A stretch of DNA of 64,000 nucleotides, taken from NCBI GenBank assembly GCA_963971285.1, contig OZ020260.1, forward strand, positions 9,334,798 to 9,398,797. Direction: 5' to 3'. The notes beneath the pieces are model-generated. The model saw only the letters and a list, made by a program, of their open reading frames with translations. It searched no databases and was not told the DNA's origin. Below are positions 34,522 to 46,499 of this stretch, one piece after another; position 1 is the first letter of the stretch, and every line of letters begins with the position of its first letter. Both the position numbers and the translations under genes were made by a program. Origin of the DNA: Astropecten irregularis. Taxonomy: Eukaryota > Echinodermata > Asteroidea > Paxillosida > Astropectinidae.

Positions 34522-35124
34522 GTAAATTACATCGTCCTTCAACTGTTTTGGCTTCGAATTCAACTTCTTAATTCTTTCAAAATGTAACCGAATCCTGTGA
34601 TCTATAAAACATCTGCAGTCCCATTTCAGGCGTAGTGCATCAATGGCCATTTTTAAGGAAGAAGAGCATTTATTACACTGATTGAAGTTTCTAAACTGCA
34701 TCACGATGAACCTTTTTGAGCAAACGAATAAAAGTTTCTTATTTCAATACGTGAATCATGTGCAGGTTCACATAGGGTTTAACGTCCATTAATGAAATCC
34801 AAAACAACTAAAATTTGTCCAGGTATAGTTTCTCAACAATTACAGCATTTCGAAGAATTTGTTTTACAAGAAGATTGGTATTAACAACTCAATAAAAACA
34901 AATAGCTGTCGCGCAGAAATTGAACAATAATTTATTTTTACTAGTACCAGTTCTGTACTATATGTGTGAATGAAGCTAAACATTTTAAGTATGTTTCATT
35001 TTTGCCCTAAAATTTAGCAATTGTCCATGTTAGACACTGACTTGACTTAATTTAAGACCTTTTTATTATTATTTTTTAATTGAATGCATTTGATTTGATT
35101 TCTGTGTCTGTCTTTCCGAACTAG
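34522..35124 (+). other. NR6A1: NR6A1 intron, 603 bp
   Basis: GTAAAT donor and CCGAACTAG acceptor; the split codon G|AC gives aspartate. AT-rich, no other feature seen. Confidence 0.9.
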
Positions 35125-35417
35125 ACGCTGGTGAGCTTGTCGACCCGGCGGTTGTGGAAGAGCTGAGCCAACAACACTACTACGTCCTCCATGACCACGT
35201 GCAGCTGAATAATAACCTGGCCAGCGATCGCTTCCGTGCTCTTTTGCTGCTTCTGCCAGACGTCCGATTTTTGGCTCGAAAAATCCGGGACGTGTCTTTT
35301 GATAACGCCCCGCTACTTTTCAAGGCAATTATGCACTCGTGTTGCGTGAAGAAGCAAGGGTTAGTACCTCCCATATCACCCTCCATGTCACCTCCAGTAC
35401 AGGCAACAACAACTTGA
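35125..35417 (+). CDS. NR6A1: NR6A1/GCNF last coding exon (end of ligand-binding domain)
   Basis: The exon restores the frame from the previous donor and ends at TGA (35415-35417). It encodes helices 8-11 of the ligand-binding domain: LSQQHYYVLHDHVQL, FRALLLLLPDVRFLARKIRD and NAPLLFKAIMHSC, aligning with the final part of vertebrate GCNF. After this comes a tail, KKQGLVPPISPSMSPPVQAT, rich in proline and serine. No AF-2 helix of the usual hydrophobic-E-hydrophobic type follows, in keeping with GCNF as a ligand-independent repressor. The tail is longer than the few residues I recall for vertebrates. With the other exons the visible protein is 457 residues; vertebrate GCNF has about 480. Confidence 0.93.
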
Positions 35418-35528
35418 GTTGAAGTCCGTCAAGCGAGACAGATGTCATCTTCACGCGTATATTTGCCATTGGGCAACATATCCATTGCGTCTTCATTCTA
35501 TACGCGTACGAAAAAGCAAACAATCCAA

Positions 35529-35534
35529 AATAAA
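35529..35534 (+). other. NR6A1: Candidate polyadenylation signal AATAAA
   Basis: First AATAAA after the stop codon, 112 bp downstream and followed by an A-rich stretch. Later A-rich matches exist, so the real 3' end may be further down. Confidence 0.35.
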
Positions 35535-38500
35535 TTTAAAAAAAACAAAAAACAAAAACGCAGACTGTGCCGTCCGGAAATCATGAGGCCTATAACATCT
35601 ACATTAGTTTTTCACGGAATTACTTAAAGCCGATTGTTTTAGTTGTGTTTTAAGATAATGTACTTTTTGTTCCGTATTCTTACGTACTGGAAGTGGACTA
35701 TATTTTATCTCTGTAAATCTGATGTCTATTTTTATGAGATTCTATAATGTTTATTTGATGGGAGAATACAATAGCTGCGCAGATCTGATAAAAGATTTTA
35801 AGATGTTTCAGGTACTTTTGAAGTAATAATTTTTACAGAAAATCCAATGTTCAAAAATACAAATATCAATGAATCCGAATATGCATGTATTCATGGTATG
35901 GGATTCACCGGTTAACATTTCCTATACTGTATACGTGCAAACTATTCACACAATTCATTTTGTTCTACAATAATGCAATCTATATACTCGTTTGTACACT
36001 TGGGTTCCCAAAAGCTTTTAGCAGTCATTAGGCAAACAATAAAAGAAAATATAGTAATAATAATAACAAATATCTTGCACTTTAAGTGATCTCTAATTAG
36101 TATACGTACGCTCGAAGCGAGGATTTATCGTTAAAACGAAGGTAGTTTCTCCGGAGTGTTAAAATCGAATGCATTTGAGATGGTTATACTGTACCAAAAA
36201 GACATAAATAATCACGTGTTGGCATTTCTGTTATTAAAGATATGCTTCAATCTAATTGCATTGAAATACAATTCTTTAAAATGCTGAAACTAAGAAGGAT
36301 GATGTTTTATTACCTTTACTTATAGGTTTTCTATTTCTACAAATAACATAATGGGTTTCACTTATGTAATCCAAATAAAAAAAAATGTTTTGGATATTTT
36401 CTTTAATTTGTGATTTCGATTTTTATTATAAACATATTTTGCTGCATTTCTTGTTTTTCTGTATGCCCATGATATATCGTGTATATAATGTTTCTGGTTT
36501 CGTAGAGGGACATCTTTTAAATTGTCTTATCTTGTCTTGTCTTTTGTTAGATTCATGTAAAGCAAAATAAGTAGGGTGTGATGGTCGTTGTGGAAAGTTG
36601 TATTTGAATCAAACCATGTACCATGGTGACAGTGTGTCAATAACCACGGTTGATAATGAATGTTGAATTGTTGATGTCTAGATAAAAAATTGATTGTATT
36701 CATGAAAGAATGTTGCCGATATAGAAACAGGTTTCTGAAAGGAAGAGTTGTCATTCATTACCTATAATCATCTTAATGATTTCCCATTCCTTGTGTTATA
36801 CGTAAATATCATAGTTGCAGTAGTGTTACTAACCTAAATTTCAATTTCAGTTTTGTGAATGTGCCTTTTATCATCTTTCATATTGTGAACGTTATCATCA
36901 TTATTTTAATGTATGTAAAGCATGCTCAGATTGATTAATATTTTAATAACCTTTAAATTACAATAATGTCAGAAAAAGCGAAGGTCAAACAAATATGGTT
37001 TATACATTGCTTGTGAAAAACCAAGCAATTTAATTTGATTGAGATAAGAGGACAAAAACGCATCACCGGGAAAAGGTAATTGGAAATCTTAAAACAATTG
37101 CTGGTACTTTTGTGAGCACTCTGTAGAGTGTAATGTTTATTAGAAAGGTTCATTTCATTGAGTGTTAGTTGTCAACCATGGTTTAGTATTTCTATAGAGT
37201 GTGATTATAATTGGATAGCTATGGATGCAAAGTGTCTTTCTAGCTTATGGTACCACCTTGCGATGCCTTATATCTTTCATATTTCTTGACAATGTTTAAT
37301 TCCTTTGCGGATTAGCCACGGGTATGTATCGTGTGTGCAATGAACAGTTCGTGCGATACATGCACATACATTCCTGAAAAGACAGCCAAATTCTTTACAA
37401 ATTCCAATTATTTACCCATTTTATATTTTGATTTAAACAGATTTGCAGATGATGAATGGGCTGGGTTTTGAGTTTTATCAACTCACGATCAAAGAAAATG
37501 AATGCTGTTCTAATACGGAGTATAATGTGTGTAGAGATTTTGTGTGCACACATTGTCAAACGTCGTGACACCCACGTTTATTGTGTGTAAAACTTTGCAG
37601 CTGAGACAAACAATGCAATTATTTTTGGGTGCCTCATTTGTAATAATTGGTATCTAATAATGGAGGTTATGGTTAAGGTATTGATAAGGGTATCTGGGTT
37701 TTGTAATGTAGTTATATTATTTTAAGTATTTTATTTACCTCTGTGTCAATTTGCAGATTGCATGGGGTACACTACCAAAGATTGCTGTAAATTGGCCCAT
37801 TACACAGTGTGGGACAATTGGTTATATACCTTTGGTTACTTTTATCCATTTGAGACAGCGGGATTTATTCAACTTGCTTGGTTTATTATTATCAGTTTGT
37901 TTTACATCTAATTTGCTAGGAGTTTTGTTTAATGAGTTCTTTTTTTTGGGGGGGGGGGGGGGGGGGGCGGTTATCACCCATTACTGACTACCTTTTGACG
38001 AACCCGATGTACTACCTCTTGAGAGTATAGGCCTATATTTGAAATCAAATCTGTTTGAATCATGTTGAGATCCTGATTTGTATGAATTAAGACACAGATA
38101 AGCACCACCTGTAGCATTAACAATGTGCTTACATTATATCGTATTTGTTTGTATTAGTGGTGTTTCGAATTCGCATCAATGAGCTCTTGTAATGTAACGG
38201 TATGTTTAATTCTTTCCGCGGTGTGATGCTTGTTTCAAGTGGACGCTTTTATTTTCAACAGACCATTAACCATTATCAATGTGACTTATAGCAGTAGACA
38301 TCGTAATAAACGGGTTGTAATAATACTGTAACGTATATGTACAGTGGCCTTCATCCCTCCCAACTTTGAAAATAACTCCTTTGGCGTAATTTGCGGGGAT
38401 GCAAATATAATGCTTGATGTTGGGCATTATTCAAAATTAACAAAGAACTTCACCAGGGGAAAAAAGCAGCTGGCTTTGTTTGTGTAGAGAATATACCAAA

Positions 38501-40490
38501 GACTCAGAATTACATTATAAATTGCTATTTCCTAACACGTTGTTTAGGTTAGTTCACCATTGCAATACTTGCTCTGTTAAATTTCAAAATTGTTTCATAT
38601 TTTTGTTTTTGTGTATCGAGTAAACCTAGGCAGCTGATAAAACCACATGGTATAGGCCTACTCTATTTCAAAATGACATGCAAGCTTTCGTACAGGAACA
38701 TTCTCTGTCTATTAGATGTTAATTGTAAGATAATATAATTATATTGTGGGTTAATAAGAGATAATTACCAGAGCAACTGCAACAATCTACATCTTGTGGA
38801 TTGATTATTATTATGATTATTATTCTTGCTGGTATAACTGATTTCTTTATAATGCGTGGTTTGCGCTCTCTCTCCTATACTGAATCTCTATATTGTAGAA
38901 AGGCACATGAATACAAGGCTCCTTAGAATGACCCAATATGGCCCATGCTACACGAGGCAATGTATTGCTAGTCCGTTCTAGGCAATCTGCAAGAAGAAAT
39001 AATATTCATCTAATGATGTCAATATAATAATTTACTTGATAATAGTAAGAATCTTCCCGGCAGAAAAATGACATTTGTACTGGCAAGGTTTTCCTCTTGC
39101 ATGCATTGCTGTTGGTTAGCTCCGGTGTTGCATGCTCGTAAGATTTGCCAAGTGTGGCAAGACCATATGGCATCATTGTATCAAACACTACTGTATTGTC
39201 GCCTATAGATTACATGTATATTTATTCCTTAAGTTCTAAAACATTAATATTTGTATAGTTTTTATAAGTGTAGGATAGGGTGTAATCAGTGTACTTGGAA
39301 TACAAATTCTTGCTCAAAATTGGATTTTGTTACCTGAAGGTATGCATGTATTAGTATACGTCGTCTGAAAAAGATGCTATGGGTACTTTCCTTTTGAATT
39401 TGTTTTCCATTACAATCGGGGAGATGGTTTACTTATTGTTATTGTAATTATAATTGTATTATTTTCATTATTGATTTATTTATTGTGATTGTGATTGTAT
39501 GATCATTATGATTTACATATTAGGGAGACAGGTTAGCGTTTGTAACTGAACAATTTGGGAGGCATCGGTCATTAGGCAGACATGTTGATGTCTCCTTAAA
39601 TATTCCTGTCGAAAACTAGGAGGAATTGTATCGTCGGAGATGTTATTTTTAATTCCGGTGTCTTAAACCTTTATGAAGTTTGGTTCAGCTGGGTTTCCCA
39701 TCATGGGAAAAAGAACTGTTTATTTTAGTTCATACATTGGGAATGGCTCCCTAAGTACAGTTTCTTGGCAATTATAATGATTTATATTATAATCGTAATT
39801 ATTCTTCATTTTTGTTTGGTTATTTTTATCAGAAGACCCTTAATTGAATTCTCAGCGTATGCAAAGATTGCAGTCGGACAACGTGCAAATGTTAAACTAA
39901 TTTGTTACTTGAAATTATTGCATATTGCACGGAACATAACTTATGATATTCGGAGAACAACCCAGTGTCAACGTCGCCTTTACACGCACGCACACACGCC
40001 TTCAAACAGGCGACTGTGATTGCTGTATGCTTGGGTGTATGAACGACCCCTTCTCTGTAAATTTCAATCCCACTGACTTTGTAGCGTAAGAGGCTGTGTC
40101 AGATGGCAAATGACATTTCCTCGCAGCAAAACCGCGGAAAATCAGCGGAGATAGGCACTTGTTCCTCTTTACTCGTATTTCTCCCAAAATGTCGTTTTTG
40201 TATTTTGTTTGTAATGGCTACTGTACGAAGGGCATTTTGTTTTTATATTCACATAGTCGCAGTATCCTACAACATTGTATTTTATAGTTATGGTTATATT
40301 CATCTCCTTTTTTTCAATGAGAGGGTGCCAATTGTTAACGTAAAATGTTTCTTAACAATGTCTTGTTTAATCTAATATTGTGTGGCATTATGCATGGAAC
40401 CATTTTAACAATAAAAAAACATCTCTGATGGACTGAAGTGATAATTTGTTTTGCGTTGTTTATAAACGTGAAGCTTGGTAATTGTGCCTA
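35535..40490. other. 3' UTR and intergenic region downstream of NR6A1
   Basis: AT-rich, with no coding domain seen on either strand. The only clear feature is the T7G20 tract at 37948. Open frames up to 90 codons have no recognisable motif. Confidence 0.5.
37948..37967 (+). repeat. Poly-G tract (20 G)
   Basis: It follows a run of T (TTCTTTTTTTT), the same T-then-G layout as at 19220-19247. Confidence 0.95.
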
Positions 40491-42960
40491 TACCCAACGG
40501 TAACACATTGTAACCTGACCTGTACATATACCCAACGGTTACACATTGTAACCTGACCTGTACATATACCCAACGGTAACACATTGTAACCTGACCTGTA
40601 CATATACCCAACGGTTACACATTGTAACCTGACCTGTACATATACCCAACGGTAACACAATGTAACCTGACCTGTACATATACCCAACGGTAACACATTG
40701 TAACCTGACCTGTACATATACCCAACGGTAACACATTGTAACCTGACCTGTACATATACCCAACGGTAACACATTGTAACCCGACCTGTACATATAATCA
40801 ACGGTTACACATTGTAACCTGACCTGTACATATACTCAACGGTTACACATTGTAACCTGACCTGTACATATATCCAACGGTTACATATTGTGACCTGACC
40901 TGTACATATACCCAACGGTAACACATTGTAACCCGACCTGTACATATAATCAACGGTTACACATTGTAACCTGACCTGTACATATATCCAATGGTTACAT
41001 ATTGTAAACTGACCTGTACATATACTCAATGGTTACACATTGTAACCTGACCTGTACATATATCCATCGGTTACACATTGTAACCTGACCAGTACATATA
41101 TCCAACGGTTACACATTGTAACCTGACCTGTACATATACCCAACGGTAACACATTGTAACCTGACCTGTACATATACCCAACGGTTACACATTGTAACCT
41201 GACCTGTACATATATCCAACGGTTACACATTGTAACCTGACCTGTACATATACCCAACGGTAACACATTGTAACCTGACCTGTACATATACCCAACGGTA
41301 ACACATTGTAACCTGACCTGTACATATACCCAACGGTAACACATTGTAACCTGACCTGTACATATACCCAACGGTAACACATTGTAACCTGACCTGTACA
41401 TATACCCAACGGTAACACATTGTAACCTGACCTGTACATATACTCAACGGTTACACATTGTAACCTGACCTGTACATATATCCAACGGTTACATATTGTA
41501 AACTGACCTGTACATATATCCAACGGTTACATATTGTAACCTGACCTGTACATATACCCAACGGTAACACATTGTAACCTGACCTGTACATATACCCAAC
41601 GGTAACACATTGTAACCTGACCTGTACATATACCCAACGGTAACACATTGTAACCTGACCTGTACATATACTCAACAGTTACACATTGTAACCTGACCTG
41701 TACATATATCCAACGGTTACATATTGTAAACTGACCTATACATATATCCAACGGTTACACATTGTAACCTGACCTGTACATATATCCAACGGTTACATAT
41801 TGTAACCTGACCTGTACATATACTCAACGGTTACACATTGTAACCTGACCTGTACATATATCCAACGGTTACACATTGTAACCTGACCTGTACATATATC
41901 CAACGGTTACACATTGTAACCTGACCTGTACATATATCCAACGGTTACACATTGTAACCTGACCTGTACATATATCCAACGGTTACATATTGTAAACTGA
42001 CCTGTACATATACCCAACGGTAACACATTGTAACCTGACCTGTACATATATCCAACGGTTACATATTGTAACCTGACCCGTACATATACCCAACGGTAAC
42101 ACATTGTAACCTGACCTGTACATATACTCAACGGTTACACATTGTAACCTGACCTGTACATATATCCAATGGTTACATATTGTAAACTGACCTGTACATA
42201 TATCCAACGGTTACACATTGTAATCTGACCTGTACATATACCCAACGGTTACACATTGTAACCTGACCTGTACATATACTCAACGGTTACACATTGTAAC
42301 CTGACCTGTACATATATCCAACGGTAACATATTATAACCTGACCTGTACATATATCCAACGGTAACACATTGTAACCTGACCTGTACATATATCCAACGG
42401 TTACACATTGTAACCTGACCTGTACATATACTCACAGTTACACATTGTAACCTGACCTGTACATATATCCAACGGTAACACATTGTAACCTGACCTGTAC
42501 ATATACCCAACGGTAACACATTGTAACCTGACCTGTACATATACCCAACGGTAACACATTGTAACCTGACCTGTACATATACCCAACGGTAACACATTGT
42601 AACCTGACCTGTACATATACCCAACGGTAACACATTGTAACCCGACCTGTACATATAATCAACGGTTACACATTGTAACCTGACCTGTACATATATCCAA
42701 CGGTTACATATTGTAACCTGACCTGTACATATACTCAACGGTTACACATTGTAACCTGACCTGTACATATATCCAACGGTTACACATTGTAACCTGACCT
42801 GTACATATACTCAACGGTTACACATTGTAACCTGACCTGTACATATATCCAATGGTTACATATTGTAAACTGACCTGTACATATACTCAACGGTTACACA
42901 TTGTAACCTGACCTGTACATATATCCAACGGTTACATATTGTAAACTGACCTGTACCTAT
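40491..42960. repeat. 38-bp minisatellite, about 65 units
   Basis: Tandem units of 38 bp contain CCAACGGTAACACATTGTAA followed by CCTGACCTGTACATATA. Variants differ at CCCAAC/TCCAAC/CTCAAC, GGTAAC/GGTTAC, ACACATT/ACATATT and AACCTG/AAACTG. Blocks of identical variants recur (for example five or six pure CCCAACGGTAAC units near 41240-41430 and 42490-42640). The right end is a clean two-unit alternation, so there is higher-order structure. Minus-strand open frames of 70-152 codons are by-products, as 38 bp cycles through all frames. Confidence 0.97.
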
Positions 42961-43177
42961 GTTTTTCTATATATCTGCCCGTAAACCAAGTTACAACTTA
43001 TACAAGGCTTTATCTATACCGGAACCTGGCTAATTAGACTAATTGAGAACAGAATTGTTCGAGTTTTCCATGATATTCGGTTTCACGAACTAGCACGCAA
43101 GTCATTTTCGCATAGTAAACTGTAGGAACACGCACGTGTAAGTAAATCTGTTAAAATCGGTTTCGCCATCACGGTGG

Positions 43178-43250
43178 TATACCCAACGGTAACATATTGT
43201 AACCTGACCTGACCTGTACCTAGGGCCTATACCCAACGGTTACACATTAT
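43178..43250. repeat. Detached units of the 38-bp minisatellite
   Basis: About 220 bp after the main array, two decayed units appear (TACCCAACGGTAACATATTG, then ACCTGACCTGACCTGTACCT with a triplicated CCTGA). They are separated from the array by unrelated sequence. Confidence 0.8.
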
Positions 43251-43448
43251 CATTCGTCTTTCTTTTCTGCTCACTGCGTTTCTTACTATAATCAACGGGA
43301 GTTACTCAACCTTAGTTTGCGCCGGTTTCCATACGCCACTCCAACTAAAAGTAATTATAAAAATCTTGTTGGAACAATAGAACATTTGATGAGATTGGAC
43401 TAAAACAAAATGGAAATAAGGACTTAAAGTTACAGCACAGGATTGGTA

Positions 43449-43717
43449 TTAAAGGTAGTATCATACTTTGGTTTTTATCAAAGAAAACAGTGAAAAATAG
43501 CCACCGTTAAGTCTTTTCTCTTTTATTTTTGATCTTTTAAAAGATCAAAAAGATTTTCGGTCATTGTTTTACTAATTTCTGGATAAATACAGCATTTCAG
43601 GCGGAAACATTTGAACAGTATGTTTCTACCAGCACCATCTTCATACCCTGTAAGTTATACGTAAATCTGTGAACATTTCTGTTTTGGTGTCTTACCAAAG
43701 TATGATACTACCTTTAA
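43449..43717. mobile_element. MITE family A, copy 4
   Basis: The termini are TTAAAGGTAGTATCATACTT and, at the right, CCAAAGTATGATACTACC then TTTAA. The central palindrome GATCTTTTAAAAGATC is intact. Length 269 bp, TTAA at both edges. Confidence 0.87.
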
Positions 43718-43719
43718 GG

Positions 43720-44220
43720 ATGGCAAACCCGGGGTTAGTATTCTGTTTAATAGCTCCATGGTATGATAGTGTGGAATTAGGTATGGTTACCGTCCTGTAG
43801 ACTCTCTGGGTTAGGGCGGACAGCGCATGACGTGTCCCTTTTCTTGCTCACGTCCCTGCAACATGTAGTACACGCTACCGTAACCCACAGTGCAGGGTCG
43901 CCGTCGATGCTACTTATGAAAATCAAAACAGACAGCAATCTTGCCCGGTGAAGACGTTTCCTTCGACGATCGACATCATCACCAGAACTGCGACTGATAT
44001 CGCTTCCAAGTTCCATATCCACCGGCACAATTTTTCAGTTATAGAGCGTGCTTGTACGAGCTACGCGACCAGCCGATATGTAAAGGCACTGTGGGACCAG
44101 CCAGCGCGCTCCGAAGGTCCGGCTGTTTGAAGAAGACCCTGCTTGTAGTGTGAATGTGCACAGGGCAGTGTTGGCCCGGGTTTAGGACAACTCCGGGTTA
44201 ACGAAACAAGTAGGAACGGA
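43720..44220. other. Interval without recognised features
   Basis: Short overlapping open frames on both strands (43777-44028 minus, 43948-44130 plus) show no motif. Confidence 0.45.
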
Positions 44221-44256
44221 ACTCAGGGTTAACTCGGGGTTTATTTTTTAAAGCAA

Positions 44257-44510
44257 TTTGTAGTGTTTACACTATACTGCAAGGGAGATCAGATCCCATG
44301 AGGGCGATCATCGCATGATCAGGATCCAATCCCATGAAGCCGGATCTGATCCACCTCTTGGGAAGGATCAGATCCTGTTCAGATCTCACGTGCGGGATCA
44401 ACATTTTGAGTGTGAACAGTAGAGCTATATTAGAAGTACGCTCTAGTAATTCTAATATAACTCTATGGTGTGAACACAATGTGGGATCAGATCCTGCAAT
44501 TTACAGTGAC
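44257..44510. repeat. Repeat rich in GGATCAGATCC words
   Basis: GATCAGATCC or close variants occur at least four times (near 44286, 44341, 44366 and 44482), bounded by GTGTTTACACTA at the left and GTGTGAACACAATGTG at the right. Related words recur at 45937-46010. Probably a decayed inverted-repeat element. Confidence 0.55.
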
Positions 44511-44600
44511 AGCACCCTTTGCAAGAATGGCCAAGTGCATAAAAACAAGTCTGTATTTTATCAAGCCTGCCGCACATGAGGGCCACTGAGTGCTTAAGCC

Positions 44601-45064
44601 CCATCACACGTGGCCTTACGTACAGTTGCGTAGCGTTGCGTAGCGACTACGCTGTTCCTACGCTGTTCCTACGCTAGTCTACGCTGGCTTACGTAACAAT
44701 ACGCCATGGACGCAGAAGGAGTACGCTACATGTACGCACAAACATTAAACATATTTAATTTTTTTTTCGCGTACTTTTGGCGAAGACCATTGGACACAGG
44801 ACGTACGAAGTTTTTACCCAATTCTACGCAACACGCTACTGTACGCTGTGCCTACGCATTAGTACGCTATCCTACGTCTGTTATACACAATCCTATGCGT
44901 CTGTAAAATGCTGGTAGGTACGCAGTGCCTCAATCTGCACAGGGTACGCAGCCATACGCCATCGCACTACGCACATCTACGTCCGCCAACCTTCAGTACG
45001 CAGCCTTATTTCGGCCAATAATATTCGCAACACTACGCAACTCGACGTAGGCCGGGTGTGAAAA
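44601..45064. mobile_element. CpG-rich MITE with TACGCA/TTGCGTAG subrepeats
   Basis: The ends are ACACGTGGCCTTACGTACAG and, inverted, ACACCCGGCCTACGTCGAGT, both running on into TTGCGTAG(C/T)GTTGCG. The interior repeats CTACGCT and TACGC many times. It has no transposase. Confidence 0.78.
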
Positions 45065-45069
45065 GTTTA

Positions 45070-45125
45070 TTCGTGAACCTTGGCGTATGCACTTGGCGCT
45101 CGTGTGCGGTGAAAAAGGCCAAAGA
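45070..45125. repeat. Repeat copy with the unoccupied insertion site
   Basis: It reads GCACTTGGCGCTCGTGTGCGG with one CGCTC (block near 45089-45109). The related copy at 45340-45535 carries a 141-bp MITE between two CGCTC copies. Confidence 0.75.
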
Positions 45126-45373
45126 TTTCTGCGCCAGTTGCGCTGCGCCAAATATATAACGTGTTTGATAATTTTGGTCATTCGTGACAAAAGTTGTACC
45201 GTGTGCGGTGAACGAAAGCTATCTGCGCTGCGGCCGGCGGTATCGCGCATGCGTCATCGCGGGGAAAACACACCACTAGCTCTGAAATATTGGGCTTTTT
45301 CGCCGCACACGACGAGTGCAGAGTGCGTACGCCAAGGATCACGAATGAACTTTGATGTAAGCACTTGGCGCTC

Positions 45374-45514
45374 CAGTGGCGGATCTAGCTTTTTGGTAAG
45401 GGAGGGGTTTACCCAGAGTGAATTTGTCTAGCCAGGCACTGCGAGGGCGGGTGAGGGTAGGGGGGGGGGGGGGGGGGGGGTTAAACCCCCTAAACCCCCC
45501 TAGATCCGCCACTG
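45374..45514. mobile_element. CAGTGGCGG-type MITE with poly-G core
   Basis: Perfect 15-bp inverted ends CAGTGGCGGATCTAG / CTAGATCCGCCACTG bound a 141-bp element flanked by CGCTC duplications (45369-45373, 45515-45519). A 21-G run lies inside. The CAGTGGCGGATC end is one I recall from small DNA transposons in many animals. No coding capacity. Confidence 0.9.
45460..45480 (+). repeat. Poly-G tract (21 G)
   Basis: Inside the MITE at 45374-45514. Confidence 0.95.
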
Positions 45515-45914
45515 CGCTCTTGTGCGGCAGGCTTTACGTTCCCCTTTCTCGTCTTCGCGATATTTTCCATGCCGTTTCAAGGCTTCAGAAACCCTCCTTA
45601 AAGTGTACTTTCTGTTTCAGCACACTTAAGGCATTTTTTTTTGTTTACAGGCCAGTCCTTTTTTCCCGCGAGTGAATGTGTGTGGGAAACATCTACATTT
45701 TATAGAGCAGCCAACAATATGCGAATGGGGTGATACGTAGTCAGCTGTGGACACGCGAATTTGGGGACTGGATAAACTGGATGAAACCGCGGGAACACCG
45801 CGGATTTGTGAAGACCGTTTGAGAAATTCAGAATAAAATGACTCATTAAACTAAAAATCCCGTCGGTTTTCGCGCATAAAAAATGACCTTCGTAGTTTGT
45901 ACATTGTTTCCGTT

Positions 45915-46015
45915 GCTCCACTCGCGACCACTGCGCGATCAGGATCAAGTGTGAACGCAGCATGGGTCAGATCCCTCTATATCTTGATCGCAAACTCGGG
46001 ATCAGATCCTCCGTT
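45915..46015. repeat. Second cluster of GGATCAGATCC words
   Basis: GATCAGGATCAAGTGTGAAC, GGGTCAGATCCC and GGGATCAGATCC occur within 100 bp, echoing 44257-44510. Confidence 0.5.
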
Positions 46016-46411
46016 GTTATTTGAACTAATGGTGTTTTCTCTCGTTGCAAGCCCTTCCGTTTCCGCTACCTCTGATTCATATGGGCCATGATTAATATAA
46101 GTATTTGCTCCCTTACTTCAGGAAACAACCATGTGTTCTATTATTCATTATTCCAGAACCCCAGCGTGGCATGACATTGTATAATCTGTATATCATTCAG
46201 CCCTCTTAAATTAGTTTCATCCACGTGGTGTTTTGTACATCTTGCAATGTTTTGCATCATGTTTTGTATATTGTTTTAACGGTAAAATTCTATTGAAACG
46301 TTATAAAAACAGGTACATCAGGAAAATGAACATTGTCATTTACAATTTACATTACATTGTCCACATCTCATATTGAAACGTCGTCCCTATGCAGCCTGGC
46401 GGATGTATCTC

Positions 46412-46430
46412 GGGGGGGGGGGGGGGGGGG
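46412..46430 (+). repeat. Poly-G tract (19 G)
   Basis: It follows GGATGTATCTC; further G-rich sequence (GGGGGTGGGGGTG) follows within 20 bp. Confidence 0.95.
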
Positions 46431-46499
46431 CAAGGGGGTGGGGGTGCATGCCCCGGGCACACTTTTATGGGGCGCAAAAGAAAAAACGCATAGGAATGT

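Noticed and set aside
40405-42738. Minus-strand frames with MYRSGYNVLPLG repeats
   Set aside because: By-product of the 38-bp minisatellite unit; frames overlap each other and end where the array changes.
40491-42960. CRISPR array
   Set aside because: Units are contiguous with no unique spacers, and the setting is a eukaryotic genome.
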